A stretch of 64,000 nt of DNA, from assembly GCF_014384765.1 (NCBI RefSeq), contig NZ_JACRSP010000001.1:496001-560000 (forward strand), written 5' to 3'. Source of the DNA: Feifania hominis (GTDB lineage Bacteria > Bacillota > Clostridia > Oscillospirales > Feifaniaceae). Below the pieces are notes generated by a model. That model did no database searches. It was given only the letters and a program-made list of their open reading frames with translations, and was not told where the DNA came from. Below are positions 32,974-41,543 of this stretch, in pieces (within the stretch, counting starts at the first letter, position 1; every line of letters begins with the position of its first letter). A program made the position numbers and the translations under genes.

Positions 32974-33864
32974 ATGAATGAACTGGTCACATCGTTTTTT
33001 GAATATCTTGAGCAGGTACGAAAGCTCTCTGCAAATACGCTGCAATCCTACCGGAGGGATATCAACGAGTTTGTCGGGTATTTGCGCAGCCGGAGATTCG
33101 CCTCTTTCGCCGGGGTGGACGGCGAGTTGATCAACACCTATATCGCCAAACTCGAAGCGGAGGGAAAGGGTAAGTCCACCGTCACGAGAAACCTTGCGGC
33201 GCTTCGCACTTTTTTCAAATATCTGCTGCAAAATGGCGTGGTGAAAAGTCTGCCGTTCTCGGGTGTCAAAGTAGAAAAGGCTCAAAAGAAGCTGCCGAAT
33301 ATTTTGACCAATGAGGAAATTGAGCTCTTTCTCTCTCAGCCGGACACCGGCGATCTGATCGGTCGGCGTGATCGCGCCATGCTGGAATTGCTCTATGCAA
33401 CAGGGCTTCGCGTGTCGGAACTGGTGGGACTTGATCTGGCGGATCTCAATTTGAGCCTCGGATTTGTGACATGCGGCGACGGGGGCAAGGAGCGAATCAT
33501 TCCGCTCTATTCCATCGCGGTCAAGTATCTCACGGAGTATGTGCTCCATGTCCGGGGTGTACTCGCAGAATCGGATGGGGAATCTGCGCTGTTTCTCAAT
33601 GTCAACGGCCAGCGTCTGACCCGACAGGGCTTCTGGAAGATCATCAAGAAATATCAGGCACAGGCCAAGATCGAAAAGCCCATTACACCCCACTCATTTC
33701 GCCACTCGTTCGCGGCCCATTTGCTGGAAAACGGAGCAGACCTCAAGTCCATTCAGGAGATGCTCGGCCACTCTGACATCTCATCAACACAGATTTACAG
33801 TCAGGTTGTCAAAAACAAATTCAAGGATGTCTACAACAAATATCACCCGCGCGCCGGCGCATGA
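32974..33864 (+). CDS. xerD: Tyrosine recombinase XerD
   Basis: 296 residues, the normal XerC/D length. The N-terminal SAM-like core-binding domain (about 1-85) precedes the catalytic domain with Arg in YATGLRVSELVGLDL, the HSFRHSFAAHLLENGADL box (His-xx-Arg), the second His in MLGHSDIS and the Tyr nucleophile in STQIYSQV. It resolves chromosome dimers at dif with FtsK. Position after spoIIM argues for the housekeeping XerD rather than a phage integrase; no dif site was recognised. Confidence 0.93.
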   Translation: MNELVTSFFEYLEQVRKLSANTLQSYRRDINEFVGYLRSRRFASFAGVDGELINTYIAKLEAEGKGKSTVTRNLAALRTFFKYLLQNGVVKSLPFSGVKVEKAQKKLPNILTNEEIELFLSQPDTGDLIGRRDRAMLELLYATGLRVSELVGLDLADLNLSLGFVTCGDGGKERIIPLYSIAVKYLTEYVLHVRGVLAESDGESALFLNVNGQRLTRQGFWKIIKKYQAQAKIEKPITPHSFRHSFAAHLLENGADLKSIQEMLGHSDISSTQIYSQVVKNKFKDVYNKYHPRAGA

Positions 33865-33884
33865 ATCGGGAGGAGTGATTTTTC

Positions 33885-34403
33885 ATGATGCACCTGTATG
33901 TAGGCGATGGAAAGGGAAAGACCACGGCTGCATTCGGTCTCGCTTTGCGCGCGCTCGGCTGGGACAAGCGTGTCGCCGCCATTCAGTTTTTAAAGGGAAA
34001 CAAGAGCGGGGAAATCGAGGCGCTCAAAAAGTTTGATCGCTTTGCACTCTTCTCGCAGGAGACCCCTCACAACTTTTATTTTCTTCTCAGTGACGATGAA
34101 AAGGCGGCACTCCGGTGTGAGGTTGCGAGCGAAACCGTCAAAGCGCTTGAGTTGGTATCGCAGGGGGAGTACGACCTTGTTGTTCTCGATGAGATCATCG
34201 ACGCCGTCAATCTCAAGCTGATCTCCGTGGAGGATTGCCTCGCAATCGCCGCTGCGGCAGCCAGGAGCAACACGGAAGTGGTTATGACCGGGCGCAACCC
34301 GGATCCCGCCATTGAGCGATACGCTGACTATTACACCCTGTTTGCCATGCAGAAACACCCCTACACCTCCGGCGTGGCCGCGAGAAAAGCCATAGAGTAT
34401 TAA
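33885..34403 (+). CDS. CobO-type corrinoid adenosyltransferase
   Basis: 172 residues with the P-loop GDGKGKTTAAFGLALRAL at the very N terminus, IQFLKGNKSGE and the Walker B-like VVLDEIIDAVNLKLI. The CobA/CobO/BtuR family transfers the adenosyl group from ATP to cob(I)alamin or cobyrinic acid diamide. There are no other cobalamin genes nearby, so it may serve scavenged corrinoids. GGGAGGAG lies 9 bases upstream; the start follows xerD by 20 bases. Confidence 0.92.
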   Translation: MMHLYVGDGKGKTTAAFGLALRALGWDKRVAAIQFLKGNKSGEIEALKKFDRFALFSQETPHNFYFLLSDDEKAALRCEVASETVKALELVSQGEYDLVVLDEIIDAVNLKLISVEDCLAIAAAAARSNTEVVMTGRNPDPAIERYADYYTLFAMQKHPYTSGVAARKAIEY

Positions 34404-34410
34404 TTAATAA

Positions 34411-34433
34411 GAGCCGTCCATCGGGACGGCTCT
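34411..34433. terminator. Hairpin between the convergent CobO-type and Xer-like genes
   Basis: GAGCCGTCC, a 3-base loop and GGACGGCTC; the T-run after it is short on both strands, so termination may be modest. Confidence 0.6.
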
Positions 34434-34475
34434 TGCATTGCCTCCTCCCCCGTAAAATCGAGAGGGGAGAGGCGC

Positions 34476-35489
34476 TCACTTTTGATGGGACTCTGTGTCA
34501 TCTGAGCGTTTTGCGCTGTGTGACAGGCGTTTTTTTGTCACAGAGGCCAACGGATTTTTCTCTGATGCGCGGCGCATTTGTTCATCGGAGACATGGGTGT
34601 AAATCTGGGTTGTCGTCAGCTGTGCATGGCCGAGAATTTCCTGGAGCGTACGCACATCAACGCCGCCGTTTCGGAACATCAGCGTTGCCGCCGTGTGGCG
34701 CAGCTTGTGGGTGGAATACTTTTTCCCCTCGAGCCCGGCAAGTGATATGTACTTTTTTACCAGATATTGAACCGTTTTAGTGCTGATTCTTTGGCGGCGA
34801 TTGCTCAAAAACAGGGCGTTTTTATCGGCTGCTTTGACCGCATCGTGCGGTCGAACAGCCAAATAGTCCTCAATGGCGCTCAGGCAGGCTGCATTCAAAT
34901 AGATGGTGCGTTCCTTGTTTCCTTTGCCGATGACACGCACTGTGTTTTCCTTGATGTCGGTCAGGTTGATCGCGACCAGCTCCGACAGCCGCATGCCACA
35001 GTTTAAAAACAGCGTGATGATGGCAAAGTCGCGCTCACGGTCCGGGCCGTCAATGACGCTGAGCAGCTGCAGAGATTCCTCGAGAGACAGATACACCGGC
35101 AGCGAGGCACGCAGATGCGGCGAGTCGAGCGTTTCGGTCGGATTGTGATCAATCAGGTTTGCCTTGGTCGTCAGATATTTGAAAAAGGATCTCAGACAGG
35201 CAACTTTCCGTGCGCGGGTCGCTGCGGCGTCGCCGCGCTCCTTGGCCAGGTAGGACAAAAATGCGTAGATGTCGCTGAGCGTAATTCCGGCGATGAAGTC
35301 CCGGTCGATATCAGAAACCGGAATTTCCTCAAACGGCAGATCCGGCGCTGCGGCGCGTTCCAGTTTCATAAAGCGAAAGAACATGCGAAGATCCAGCGCG
35401 TATTCAGAAACAGTCTTTTCGGATTTGCCGCGAATGGTCTCAAGGTACACCAGAAAATCCCGCACGATGACCGGCAGATCGCTGTACAT
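34476..35489 (-). CDS. Xer-like tyrosine recombinase
   Basis: 337 residues. The N-terminal core-binding domain contains YLETIRGKSEKTVSEYALDL. The catalytic domain has Arg in NCGMRLSELVAINLT, a HKLRHTAATLMFRNGG box, the second His in ILGHAQLT and the Tyr in TTTQIYTHV, so all catalytic residues are present. It is longer than XerD by a C-terminal tail of about 35 Ser/Lys-rich residues. It could be the XerC partner of XerD or a separate recombinase. GGGGAGG precedes the ATG, and a perfect AT-rich inverted repeat lies upstream. Confidence 0.9.
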   Translation of the reverse strand: MYSDLPVIVRDFLVYLETIRGKSEKTVSEYALDLRMFFRFMKLERAAAPDLPFEEIPVSDIDRDFIAGITLSDIYAFLSYLAKERGDAAATRARKVACLRSFFKYLTTKANLIDHNPTETLDSPHLRASLPVYLSLEESLQLLSVIDGPDRERDFAIITLFLNCGMRLSELVAINLTDIKENTVRVIGKGNKERTIYLNAACLSAIEDYLAVRPHDAVKAADKNALFLSNRRQRISTKTVQYLVKKYISLAGLEGKKYSTHKLRHTAATLMFRNGGVDVRTLQEILGHAQLTTTQIYTHVSDEQMRRASEKNPLASVTKKRLSHSAKRSDDTESHQK

Positions 35490-35504
35490 GGCCTAGCTCC
35501 TCCC

Positions 35505-35540
35505 CTTAATTATACAAAATTTTTATTTTGTATAATTAAG
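35505..35540. repeat. Perfect AT-rich inverted repeat with a TATAAT core
   Basis: CTTAATTATACAAAAT, a TTTT loop and the exact 16-base complement. Each arm contains TATAAT when read outward, so the repeat overlaps potential -10 boxes on both strands between the Xer-like gene and a plus-strand micro-gene. Confidence 0.85.
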
Positions 35541-35609
35541 TATTTTTTTCTAGAGTACCATAAAGCCCCGTTCCCTGTCAAGAATGAAGTTTGTTGAGGT
35601 GATCAGCGG

Positions 35610-35696
35610 ATGCGTTCCGGTATTGAAAAGCTTATTGTCGGGCTGCTCTTTCTTGCAGCAGTGCTGATCAGCACCATTCGATATCGAAAAAAATGA
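35610..35696 (+). CDS. Putative 28-residue membrane micro-protein
   Basis: The ATG stands 7 bases after a near-perfect ribosome site (GAGGTGAT). The product is MRSGIEKL, a hydrophobic stretch (IVGLLFLAAVLIST) and a basic end (IRYRKK): a single-pass membrane peptide. A terminator starts within its last codons. The signals for translation are stronger than for most small frames; no family was recognised. Confidence 0.5.
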   Translation: MRSGIEKLIVGLLFLAAVLISTIRYRKK

Positions 35697-35729
35697 CACG
35701 GCGCCTTGGTCGGCAGCCGTGTCATTTTT
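35689..35729. terminator. Bidirectional terminator after the micro-gene and the permease gene
   Basis: AAAAATGACACGGC pairs with GCCGTGTCATTTTT across a 13-base loop, with T-runs both ways. Confidence 0.85.
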
Positions 35730-36927
35730 AATCAAAGCGCAGCGCTTCAATCGGATCGAGCTTCGATGCCTTGTAGGCCGGATAGACGCCAAAGACAATG
35801 CCGATAAAGCTCGTAAAGCCGAATGTGATTAAAATCACCTGCGTCTGCACCACAAGCGGAATACCCAGCGCCGCGCTGACAACGGATGAAATCAGCAGCC
35901 CGAACGCTGTGCCGATCAAGCCGCCAATCAGAGTCAAAACCAGTGATTCCACCAGAAACTCAAAAAGAATGTCTCTGCGTTTGGCGCCAATCGCCTTTTT
36001 GATACCAATATCCCTTGTTCGTTCCCCAACAATGGCAAGCATCAGTGTCATCACGCTCAGCCCTCCCACCAGCAGTGATATCGCCGCGATGACCGCAATG
36101 ATAAAGGTGACAATGTCGAGCACGGAATTGAGCCGCTCTTTCTGTTCGTTCATATTGTCCACATAATAACCGCTTTTCATGCCATGTCTTCGGTTGAGCA
36201 GCTTGACGATCTGCTGCGAGACATCCTCCAGGTCTTCCCCCTCCCGAACACGAACAACGATCTGCTCAATATAGGAATTCCCCTTACTCTCACCCATGGT
36301 ACTGTATGGAATATAGGTAAACTGGGGAACCAGGTCAGACGCAAGCGACTGGAGCATGGCTGCGCCATTTTTGACGACGCCAATCACTGTAAAGTCTTCA
36401 TACTTTCCATTGATATTCAGATAGATGTTTTTCCCCACAATATTGGTCCGGTGATAGTGATCTCTTGCGAAATCATCCGTGACAAGGCATACGCGGGCAG
36501 AGGTTGAAATATCCTTGAAACTGAAGAGTCTTCCGTAGAGCAGCTCAAAGTCAACAATGCGGTCCACATTCTGACCTGCTCCCCAGATGACAGTCTCCGA
36601 TTCCGTGGAGTGGACCATACAGGTGCTGTAAGTGATGGCATAGGGCATAGCCGTTTCAATGGCCGAAACGCTTTGTTGCAGGTACTCGACGTCGTCTGAG
36701 CGGAGCATATCGGCGAGTCCGACCTCCTCGTATTTTGCCCGTACGCTCAGTCCGTCAATGCCCAGTTGGTTGAGCTCGTTTGCAATGAGCACCTTTCCCC
36801 CGTTGCCAAACGCCGTGATGATGAGTACCGACGAGATACCAATGATGATACCGAGAATGGTCAGAAAAGATCGCGCTTTCTTGCGGCGAATGCTCAAAAG
36901 CGCGATGCGTACATAGTCAAAAAGCAT
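35728..36927 (-). CDS. MacB-like FtsX-domain ABC transporter permease
   Basis: 399 residues: the opening YVRIALLSIRRKKARSFLTI and first membrane helix, a large extracytoplasmic MacB periplasmic-core domain (about 45-270), and three C-terminal helices with the FtsX-family stretch VGERTRDIGIKKAIGAKRRD. Such permeases work mechanically with an ABC ATPase and a HlyD-type adaptor in export of peptides or antibiotics. The adaptor gene ends 3 bases before this start, but no ATPase gene is adjacent. Confidence 0.92.
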   Translation of the reverse strand: MLFDYVRIALLSIRRKKARSFLTILGIIIGISSVLIITAFGNGGKVLIANELNQLGIDGLSVRAKYEEVGLADMLRSDDVEYLQQSVSAIETAMPYAITYSTCMVHSTESETVIWGAGQNVDRIVDFELLYGRLFSFKDISTSARVCLVTDDFARDHYHRTNIVGKNIYLNINGKYEDFTVIGVVKNGAAMLQSLASDLVPQFTYIPYSTMGESKGNSYIEQIVVRVREGEDLEDVSQQIVKLLNRRHGMKSGYYVDNMNEQKERLNSVLDIVTFIIAVIAAISLLVGGLSVMTLMLAIVGERTRDIGIKKAIGAKRRDILFEFLVESLVLTLIGGLIGTAFGLLISSVVSAALGIPLVVQTQVILITFGFTSFIGIVFGVYPAYKASKLDPIEALRFD

Positions 36928-36930
36928 GCT

Positions 36931-38016
36931 CTACTCCCCTGCAGTCTGTTCGCTTTGGTCTGATGCAAGTATGTTGACTCTGGCGCGGTCCTCAAGCTCT
37001 CTGTCCTCACCGACGATGATGCGGTACTCCGGCAGAATACCTGCGTCGATTGAGACCTCGTCGGCGAGCTCAATACCCGATGTCACATATCTCTTATAGG
37101 CGCGCCCGTAGACTGCGACGTATACATACTCCCGATTTTCCTCGTCCTGTCGCAGAGCCTCGTAGGGCAGCAGAATGGAGTTTTCCTTTCGCACAGTGCG
37201 AATTTCCGCCGAGACGGAAAACCCGGGTTTCAGGGCCTCATCTGCATTTTTTATCTTGATTTCCACTGGTACGACCATCTCGCTCTGTGTTGAAAGAGAG
37301 CTCTTTGTCGCTGTGGGATAGATCTTGCTCACCGTTCCCTCGTAGGTGATGTCACGAAAGCCCTCCCCTGTGATTTTGACTCTCTGGCCGGTCTCTATTT
37401 CACTGATATAGCTCTCGGATACCTGTGCTTTGACATATAAATCTGTCAAATCGGCAATGCTGACAACAGCTCTAGAAGATGTGACACGATCGCCGGCTTT
37501 CGCATTGAGGGCTGTGATGGTTCCGCTGAACGGAGCGGTGATATTTTGCGTCATCTCCGCACCGTCGTATGTCTGCGGGGAACTCGAGCTACCGCCGAGG
37601 GCGGGTGCAAGCTGATTGATAACCGACTGGATATCCGAGCCGTACTGTCCGAGCAGACCGCTCAGAGCATCGGCATTCTCGCCGAGCAGATCTTCGATTG
37701 CAGCGGAAGAATCATTGGCAGCCGGCGCTGCATCGTAGCGAGAAACCGTCTGCTCAAAGGTAATCAGCAAATCCCCCTTTTTCACCTTATCTCCGATTTC
37801 GACATGTACTTTTTCCACTGTTCCACCCGAGACGAAAATATCGCGGGTGTTGCCTGCCTCAATTTGACCGCGGCAATTGACGCTGCGGTAGACTGTGGCT
37901 ACCGATGGTGTGACGACATGCACGTTGGCGCCAGCGCTCATAATGGCCTGAGTGGAAAACAGGACAGCAGCCAAAACAGCGATGGAGACGATGATGACAG
38001 CAAGATATTTTTTCAC
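36931..38016 (-). CDS. HlyD/MacA-like efflux adaptor
   Basis: 361 residues with an N-terminal membrane anchor (LAVIIVSIAVLAAVLFST), a lipoyl-like half (VEKVHVEIGDKVKKGDLLI), a helical insertion of about 70 residues (about 95-160), the second lipoyl half (ITAPFSGTITALNAKAGDRV) and beta-barrel and membrane-proximal domains (LKPGFSVSAEI, ILLPYEALRQ). In Gram-positive bacteria such adaptors partner MacB-type permeases at the membrane. The GTG start has GAGGAGG upstream. Confidence 0.92.
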   Translation of the reverse strand: MKKYLAVIIVSIAVLAAVLFSTQAIMSAGANVHVVTPSVATVYRSVNCRGQIEAGNTRDIFVSGGTVEKVHVEIGDKVKKGDLLITFEQTVSRYDAAPAANDSSAAIEDLLGENADALSGLLGQYGSDIQSVINQLAPALGGSSSSPQTYDGAEMTQNITAPFSGTITALNAKAGDRVTSSRAVVSIADLTDLYVKAQVSESYISEIETGQRVKITGEGFRDITYEGTVSKIYPTATKSSLSTQSEMVVPVEIKIKNADEALKPGFSVSAEIRTVRKENSILLPYEALRQDEENREYVYVAVYGRAYKRYVTSGIELADEVSIDAGILPEYRIIVGEDRELEDRARVNILASDQSEQTAGE

Positions 38017-38164
38017 AGGCGGCTTCCTCCTCTTTCCTTTTTCAAAACAGCACTCTTATTTTGACACGAAGACCACTATTTATTTACTGTGTTCTGCTTG
38101 AATAGCCGTTGTTTTTTTTTCCATACTATAGGTACGCCAAAAAAGAGAACAAAGAGGTTTTCCT

Positions 38165-38350
38165 ATGATATGCTGTACGAAAAAATGTAAATACCAGAAA
38201 GACGGCTACTGCAATCTCAATACCATCACCTCCGTCAACTCCGCGTCGAGTGACAGCGATTGCATCTACTTCAAGCCTGTGGACCCTGCGCCCACCGTAC
38301 CTGCGGACCGCGAGCCAAATCTCCCGCCCAGAATGGAAAATTTCTATTGA
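38165..38350 (+). CDS. Small cysteine-rich protein, DUF1540-like
   Basis: 61 residues with Cys at positions 3, 4, 8, 16 and 33 in an arrangement CCTKKCKYQKDGYCN ... DSDCIYF that resembles the DUF1540 metal-binding-like pattern, followed by a Pro-rich tail. No function is known. A CATACTAT element at 38122-38129 with GAATA 18 bases before it looks like a sigma-E type promoter, which would make it a sporulation gene; this is tentative. Confidence 0.7.
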   Translation: MICCTKKCKYQKDGYCNLNTITSVNSASSDSDCIYFKPVDPAPTVPADREPNLPPRMENFY

Positions 38351-38355
38351 ATAAA

Positions 38356-38388
38356 AAAGGGCCATGGCTGAAAGCCATGGCCCTTTCC
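38356..38388. terminator. Bidirectional terminator between the small protein gene and radA
   Basis: AAAGGGCCATGGCT, a 3-base loop and the exact 14-base complement, flanked by A and T runs. Confidence 0.9.
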
Positions 38389-38399
38389 TGTTATAATTT

Positions 38400-39779
38400 C
38401 TATTTCAGCGCCACTGCAATGGCCTCGGAGATGCTGCGCACCGGGTAGACCTCTACCCCTTCGATGGGCTTTTCCGGCTTGTTGTGATAGGGAATCACAA
38501 ACTTGTCAAATCCGAGGCGCCTTGACTCGAGAATGCGCTGCTCCACATTTCTCACGGAGCGAACCTCACCCACAAGGCCCACCTCGCCAAATGCAATGAG
38601 ATTTTCCTCCACCGATCGCTCCTTGAACGCGGAGGCGCACGCCAGGACAACCGCCAGATCGGACGAGGGCTCGTCCAGCTTCAGTCCTCCGATCACATTG
38701 ATATAGGCGTCGCAGGTCGCAAGCGACAGCCCTGCTCTCTTTTCCAGCACCGCGAGCAGCATACAGAACCGGTTGTAGTCAATGCCGTTTGACGTGCGGC
38801 GCGGATTGCCGAAGCTCGTCTGACTGACGAGCGCCTGCACCTCGGCTAAAATGGCTCTGGTTCCCTCCATGACACAGACAGGGCAGGTTCCCGGAACATC
38901 GAGCGGACGGCCGGACAGGAGCATTTTTGAGGGGTTTTGCACTTCGATCAACCCCTTGTCACCCATTTCAAAAACGCCGATCTCATTGGTAGAACCATAG
39001 CGGTTCTTTGACGAGCGTATGATGCGAAATGAGAGGTTCTTGTCCCCTTCAAAGTAAACTACCGCGTCAACCATGTGCTCAAGCACCTTGGGCCCGGCAA
39101 TGGCGCCCTCCTTGTTGATATGACCGACGAGAAACATGGAGATGTTGTGGGCCTTGGCGAGATCGACAAGCCGCAGCGTACACTCCTTGATCTGGCTGAT
39201 GCTGCCGGGAATCGAGCTGATGGCACGGCTGTAGAGTGTTTGAACCGAGTCGATGATGACAAGGCCCGGCTGCTGCTTTTCAATGACTTCCGTAATGTGG
39301 TCGATTTCCGTCTCGGCAAGCAGATACAGATTGTCCGAATTGACTCCGAGACGCCGGGCGCGCAGCTTGATCTGGCTGAGCGACTCCTCGCCCGAGATGT
39401 AGAGAATCCTCATGCTGCGGCCAAGCTCCTCACAGACCTGCAGCATCATCGTCGACTTTCCGATTCCCGGCTCGCCGCCATAGAGAATCACCGAGCCTTT
39501 GACCATCCCTCCACCGAGAACGCGGTCAAGCTCGCTCAAACCGCTCGAGCAGCGCAGCTCAACTGCCTCTGTCAGATCCCGAATGGAAACCGGATCTGCA
39601 GAGGCCTCACGCGCTGAAGCCCGTTTGACCGCCTTTGGCGCCACTGCCGTACCGCCCGCGGGCGCAAGCTGCTCTTCCATGGTGTTCCACTCGTTGCAGC
39701 CGGGACATTTGCCATACCATTTGAGCGATTCAAAGCCGCAGCTGCCACACACAAAAACGGTCTTATTCTTTCCCGTCAC
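38400..39779 (-). CDS. radA: DNA repair protein RadA/Sms
   Basis: 459 residues, matching Bacillus RadA. N-terminal four-Cys zinc finger (CGSCGFESLKWYGKCPGC), RecA-like core with Walker A GGEPGIGKSTM (about 100), the RadA-specific KNRYGSTNEIGVFEM (about 255), and a Lon-like C-terminal domain. It promotes branch migration in recombination. The open frame continues far upstream, but that part overlaps cwlD and has no family sequence. The GTG at this position, 8 bases after GGAGAG, gives the conserved start; another GTG three codons earlier is less well spaced. Confidence 0.95.
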   Translation of the reverse strand: MTGKNKTVFVCGSCGFESLKWYGKCPGCNEWNTMEEQLAPAGGTAVAPKAVKRASAREASADPVSIRDLTEAVELRCSSGLSELDRVLGGGMVKGSVILYGGEPGIGKSTMMLQVCEELGRSMRILYISGEESLSQIKLRARRLGVNSDNLYLLAETEIDHITEVIEKQQPGLVIIDSVQTLYSRAISSIPGSISQIKECTLRLVDLAKAHNISMFLVGHINKEGAIAGPKVLEHMVDAVVYFEGDKNLSFRIIRSSKNRYGSTNEIGVFEMGDKGLIEVQNPSKMLLSGRPLDVPGTCPVCVMEGTRAILAEVQALVSQTSFGNPRRTSNGIDYNRFCMLLAVLEKRAGLSLATCDAYINVIGGLKLDEPSSDLAVVLACASAFKERSVEENLIAFGEVGLVGEVRSVRNVEQRILESRRLGFDKFVIPYHNKPEKPIEGVEVYPVRSISEAIAVALK

Positions 39780-40500
39780 CTGTTTCACTCTCCATATATT
39801 TGATGATTCCCTCGGCGATGCAGTTGGCCATATCGGTCTGATAATCTGGATCCGACAGCTTTTTCGTCTCTTCAACATTGGAAAGAAAGCCGCACTCCAC
39901 AATGACAGTGGGCACAGCCGCATGCTCGAGAATGTACACATTCTTCGGCGCCGGTTTGATGACTCTGGTATTCTCCGGCTGGAGCTTTTCGATAATCGTC
40001 GACTGAATGGACTCGGCAAGCTCCTCGCTGCCCGGCTGTACCGTGGCGTAAAAAACCTGTGCACCGCTGTACTGAGACTCGGCAAATTTGTTCATGTGAA
40101 TGCTCACAAAGATCGCATTGGGGTGCTCTTTCATAATTTCTACACGCCGGTGGATGTCTGAGACTTTTTTGCTGACACCGTTCTGCTTGGCGCTTTCAAG
40201 TGCCGCATCGTCCTCACGCGTCATAATCACGCAAAAGCCTTTTTTGAGCAGCGCAATCTGGGTCTCTTTGGCGATCACCAGATTGAGATCTTTTTCCATA
40301 ATACCCTCCGGCGAGACGGCGCCACCGTCAAAACCTCCGTGTCCCGCGTCCAAAATCACCTCTTGGGGCTCTTCTGCGGAAAAGGCCGGGGCTGCGTCCT
40401 GCCGGCCAGTCAGGACAAAGACAGAAGCCGCGAGCGCAATCACACACACCGCCGCCACACAGCTGAGCAAAATGGGCTTTCTGTGAAATACCATAAACAT
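39763..40500 (-). CDS. cwlD: N-acetylmuramoyl-L-alanine amidase CwlD
   Basis: 245 residues with an N-terminal membrane anchor (about 8-28) and an Amidase_3 domain: DAGHGGFDGGAVSPEG with the first zinc His, the Glu in MEKDLNL, FVSIHMNKF, and VIVECGFLSNVEE with the catalytic Glu. CwlD removes peptides from muramic acid during spore cortex synthesis so that muramic lactam can form. GGAGGG lies 5 bases before the ATG, inside a hairpin. It overlaps radA by 17 bases. Confidence 0.92.
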   Translation of the reverse strand: MFMVFHRKPILLSCVAAVCVIALAASVFVLTGRQDAAPAFSAEEPQEVILDAGHGGFDGGAVSPEGIMEKDLNLVIAKETQIALLKKGFCVIMTREDDAALESAKQNGVSKKVSDIHRRVEIMKEHPNAIFVSIHMNKFAESQYSGAQVFYATVQPGSEELAESIQSTIIEKLQPENTRVIKPAPKNVYILEHAAVPTVIVECGFLSNVEETKKLSDPDYQTDMANCIAEGIIKYMESETGDGKE

Positions 40501-40507
40501 ACCATCC

Positions 40508-40535
40508 CTCCCTGACCAGAGTATTCCTCAGGGAG
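40508..40535 (-). promoter_or_regulatory. Hairpin overlapping the cwlD ribosome site
   Basis: CTCCCTGA and TCAGGGAG pair with a 12-base loop in the cwlD leader; the Shine-Dalgarno purines form part of the stem, so translation may be restrained. Confidence 0.5.
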
Positions 40536-40558
40536 AAAAAGTATGTGATTTCTTCTTC

Positions 40559-40587
40559 ATTTTATCGCACGGGCTGCCTTTTTACAA
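40559..40587 (-). promoter_or_regulatory. Promoter of cwlD-radA
   Basis: Minus-strand TTGTAA and TAAAAT with a 17-base spacer, about 60 bases before cwlD. Confidence 0.7.
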
Positions 40588-40590
40588 GAA

Positions 40591-40618
40591 AGGGGTGAAA
40601 CATTCCCGTTTCACCCCT
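40591..40618 (-). terminator. Terminator after degV
   Basis: AGGGGTGAAAC and GTTTCACCCCT pair across ATTCCC; on the minus strand a CTTTCTT tail follows. Confidence 0.75.
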
Positions 40619-40622
40619 CCGT

Positions 40623-41489
40623 TTACATATCGTCATCCAGAATCTGGATGCCCGCGCCAATCAGATTTGGCCCCACATGCACGCCTAGCGTCGCGTCGAT
40701 GATCCCCTCGTAGCAGCACTCATGCTTCGGCACGGCCTGCATAAGCATCTTTTTGACCAGCTTACCGTCCTCAGGCGCGTCACCGTGTGCGCAGAGAAGC
40801 ACACATCGCTTTTCGCTCTGGTAGTGCGAGGCCGCAAGCTCGACCACCTTTGCCATTGACTGACGGCGTCCTCGAACCTTTGCGATGTTGGTCAGCTCCC
40901 CAGTTGGCGCAAACGTGATGATGGGTTTGATCTGCAGCATGGTCCCGGTGATCGATGTGATTTTACCGATGCGCCCTCCCTTTTGCAGATACTCCAGCGT
41001 ATCGACACCAAAGAAGACATGGGTATTGTCAATCAGACGCGGTACAAGAGATAATATCTCCTCCCACGCTCGGCCCTGTTCGATATACCGTGCCAGGCGC
41101 AGCGCAATGGCGCCGGTTCCAAGACAGGCGGTTCGCGTGTCAAACGCCACGACTTCAAGATTTTCCTGCTCTTCCGCCAGAAGACGCACCAACTGATGTG
41201 TACCGCTCAAACCGCTTGAAAAATTGACGGCAATTACCCTTTGATAGCCCATCTCATGAATTTGGTCAAAGAGCTTGAGTATTGTCTCACCATCGGGCAG
41301 CGATGTCTTCGGTATCTCCTGAGAAAAGCGCTTATAAACGTCTCTTGCCCAAATATCGACGCCGTCGGAATAAACCCTGTCGTGATAGACAATCTTAAGC
41401 GGCAACACAAAAATGGGATCATTTTTGATGAGGCTCGGGCTGAGATCGGCACAGGAATCGGTTACGATAGCAATTTTTTGCGGGTTCAA
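40623..41489 (-). CDS. DegV family fatty-acid-binding protein
   Basis: 288 residues with the DegV hallmarks: KIAIVTDSCADLSPSLI at the N terminus, KTSLPDGETILKLF and the lipid head-group loop NFSSGLSGTHQLVRLL (about 90). Members bind fatty acids (FakB-like) and can feed host- or medium-derived fatty acids to a fatty-acid kinase; no kinase gene is near. The TTG start has GGGAG 7 bases upstream. Confidence 0.93.
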   Translation of the reverse strand: MNPQKIAIVTDSCADLSPSLIKNDPIFVLPLKIVYHDRVYSDGVDIWARDVYKRFSQEIPKTSLPDGETILKLFDQIHEMGYQRVIAVNFSSGLSGTHQLVRLLAEEQENLEVVAFDTRTACLGTGAIALRLARYIEQGRAWEEILSLVPRLIDNTHVFFGVDTLEYLQKGGRIGKITSITGTMLQIKPIITFAPTGELTNIAKVRGRRQSMAKVVELAASHYQSEKRCVLLCAHGDAPEDGKLVKKMLMQAVPKHECCYEGIIDATLGVHVGPNLIGAGIQILDDDM

Positions 41490-41543
41490 ACTGTCACTCC
41501 CTCAAAGTAAATCCATCAAATTTCACACAATGCAGTAAAGAAC

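Noticed and set aside
32974..35489. A prophage or integrative element suggested by two recombinases
   Set aside because: No phage, plasmid or transfer genes and no flanking direct repeats; neighbours are housekeeping genes.
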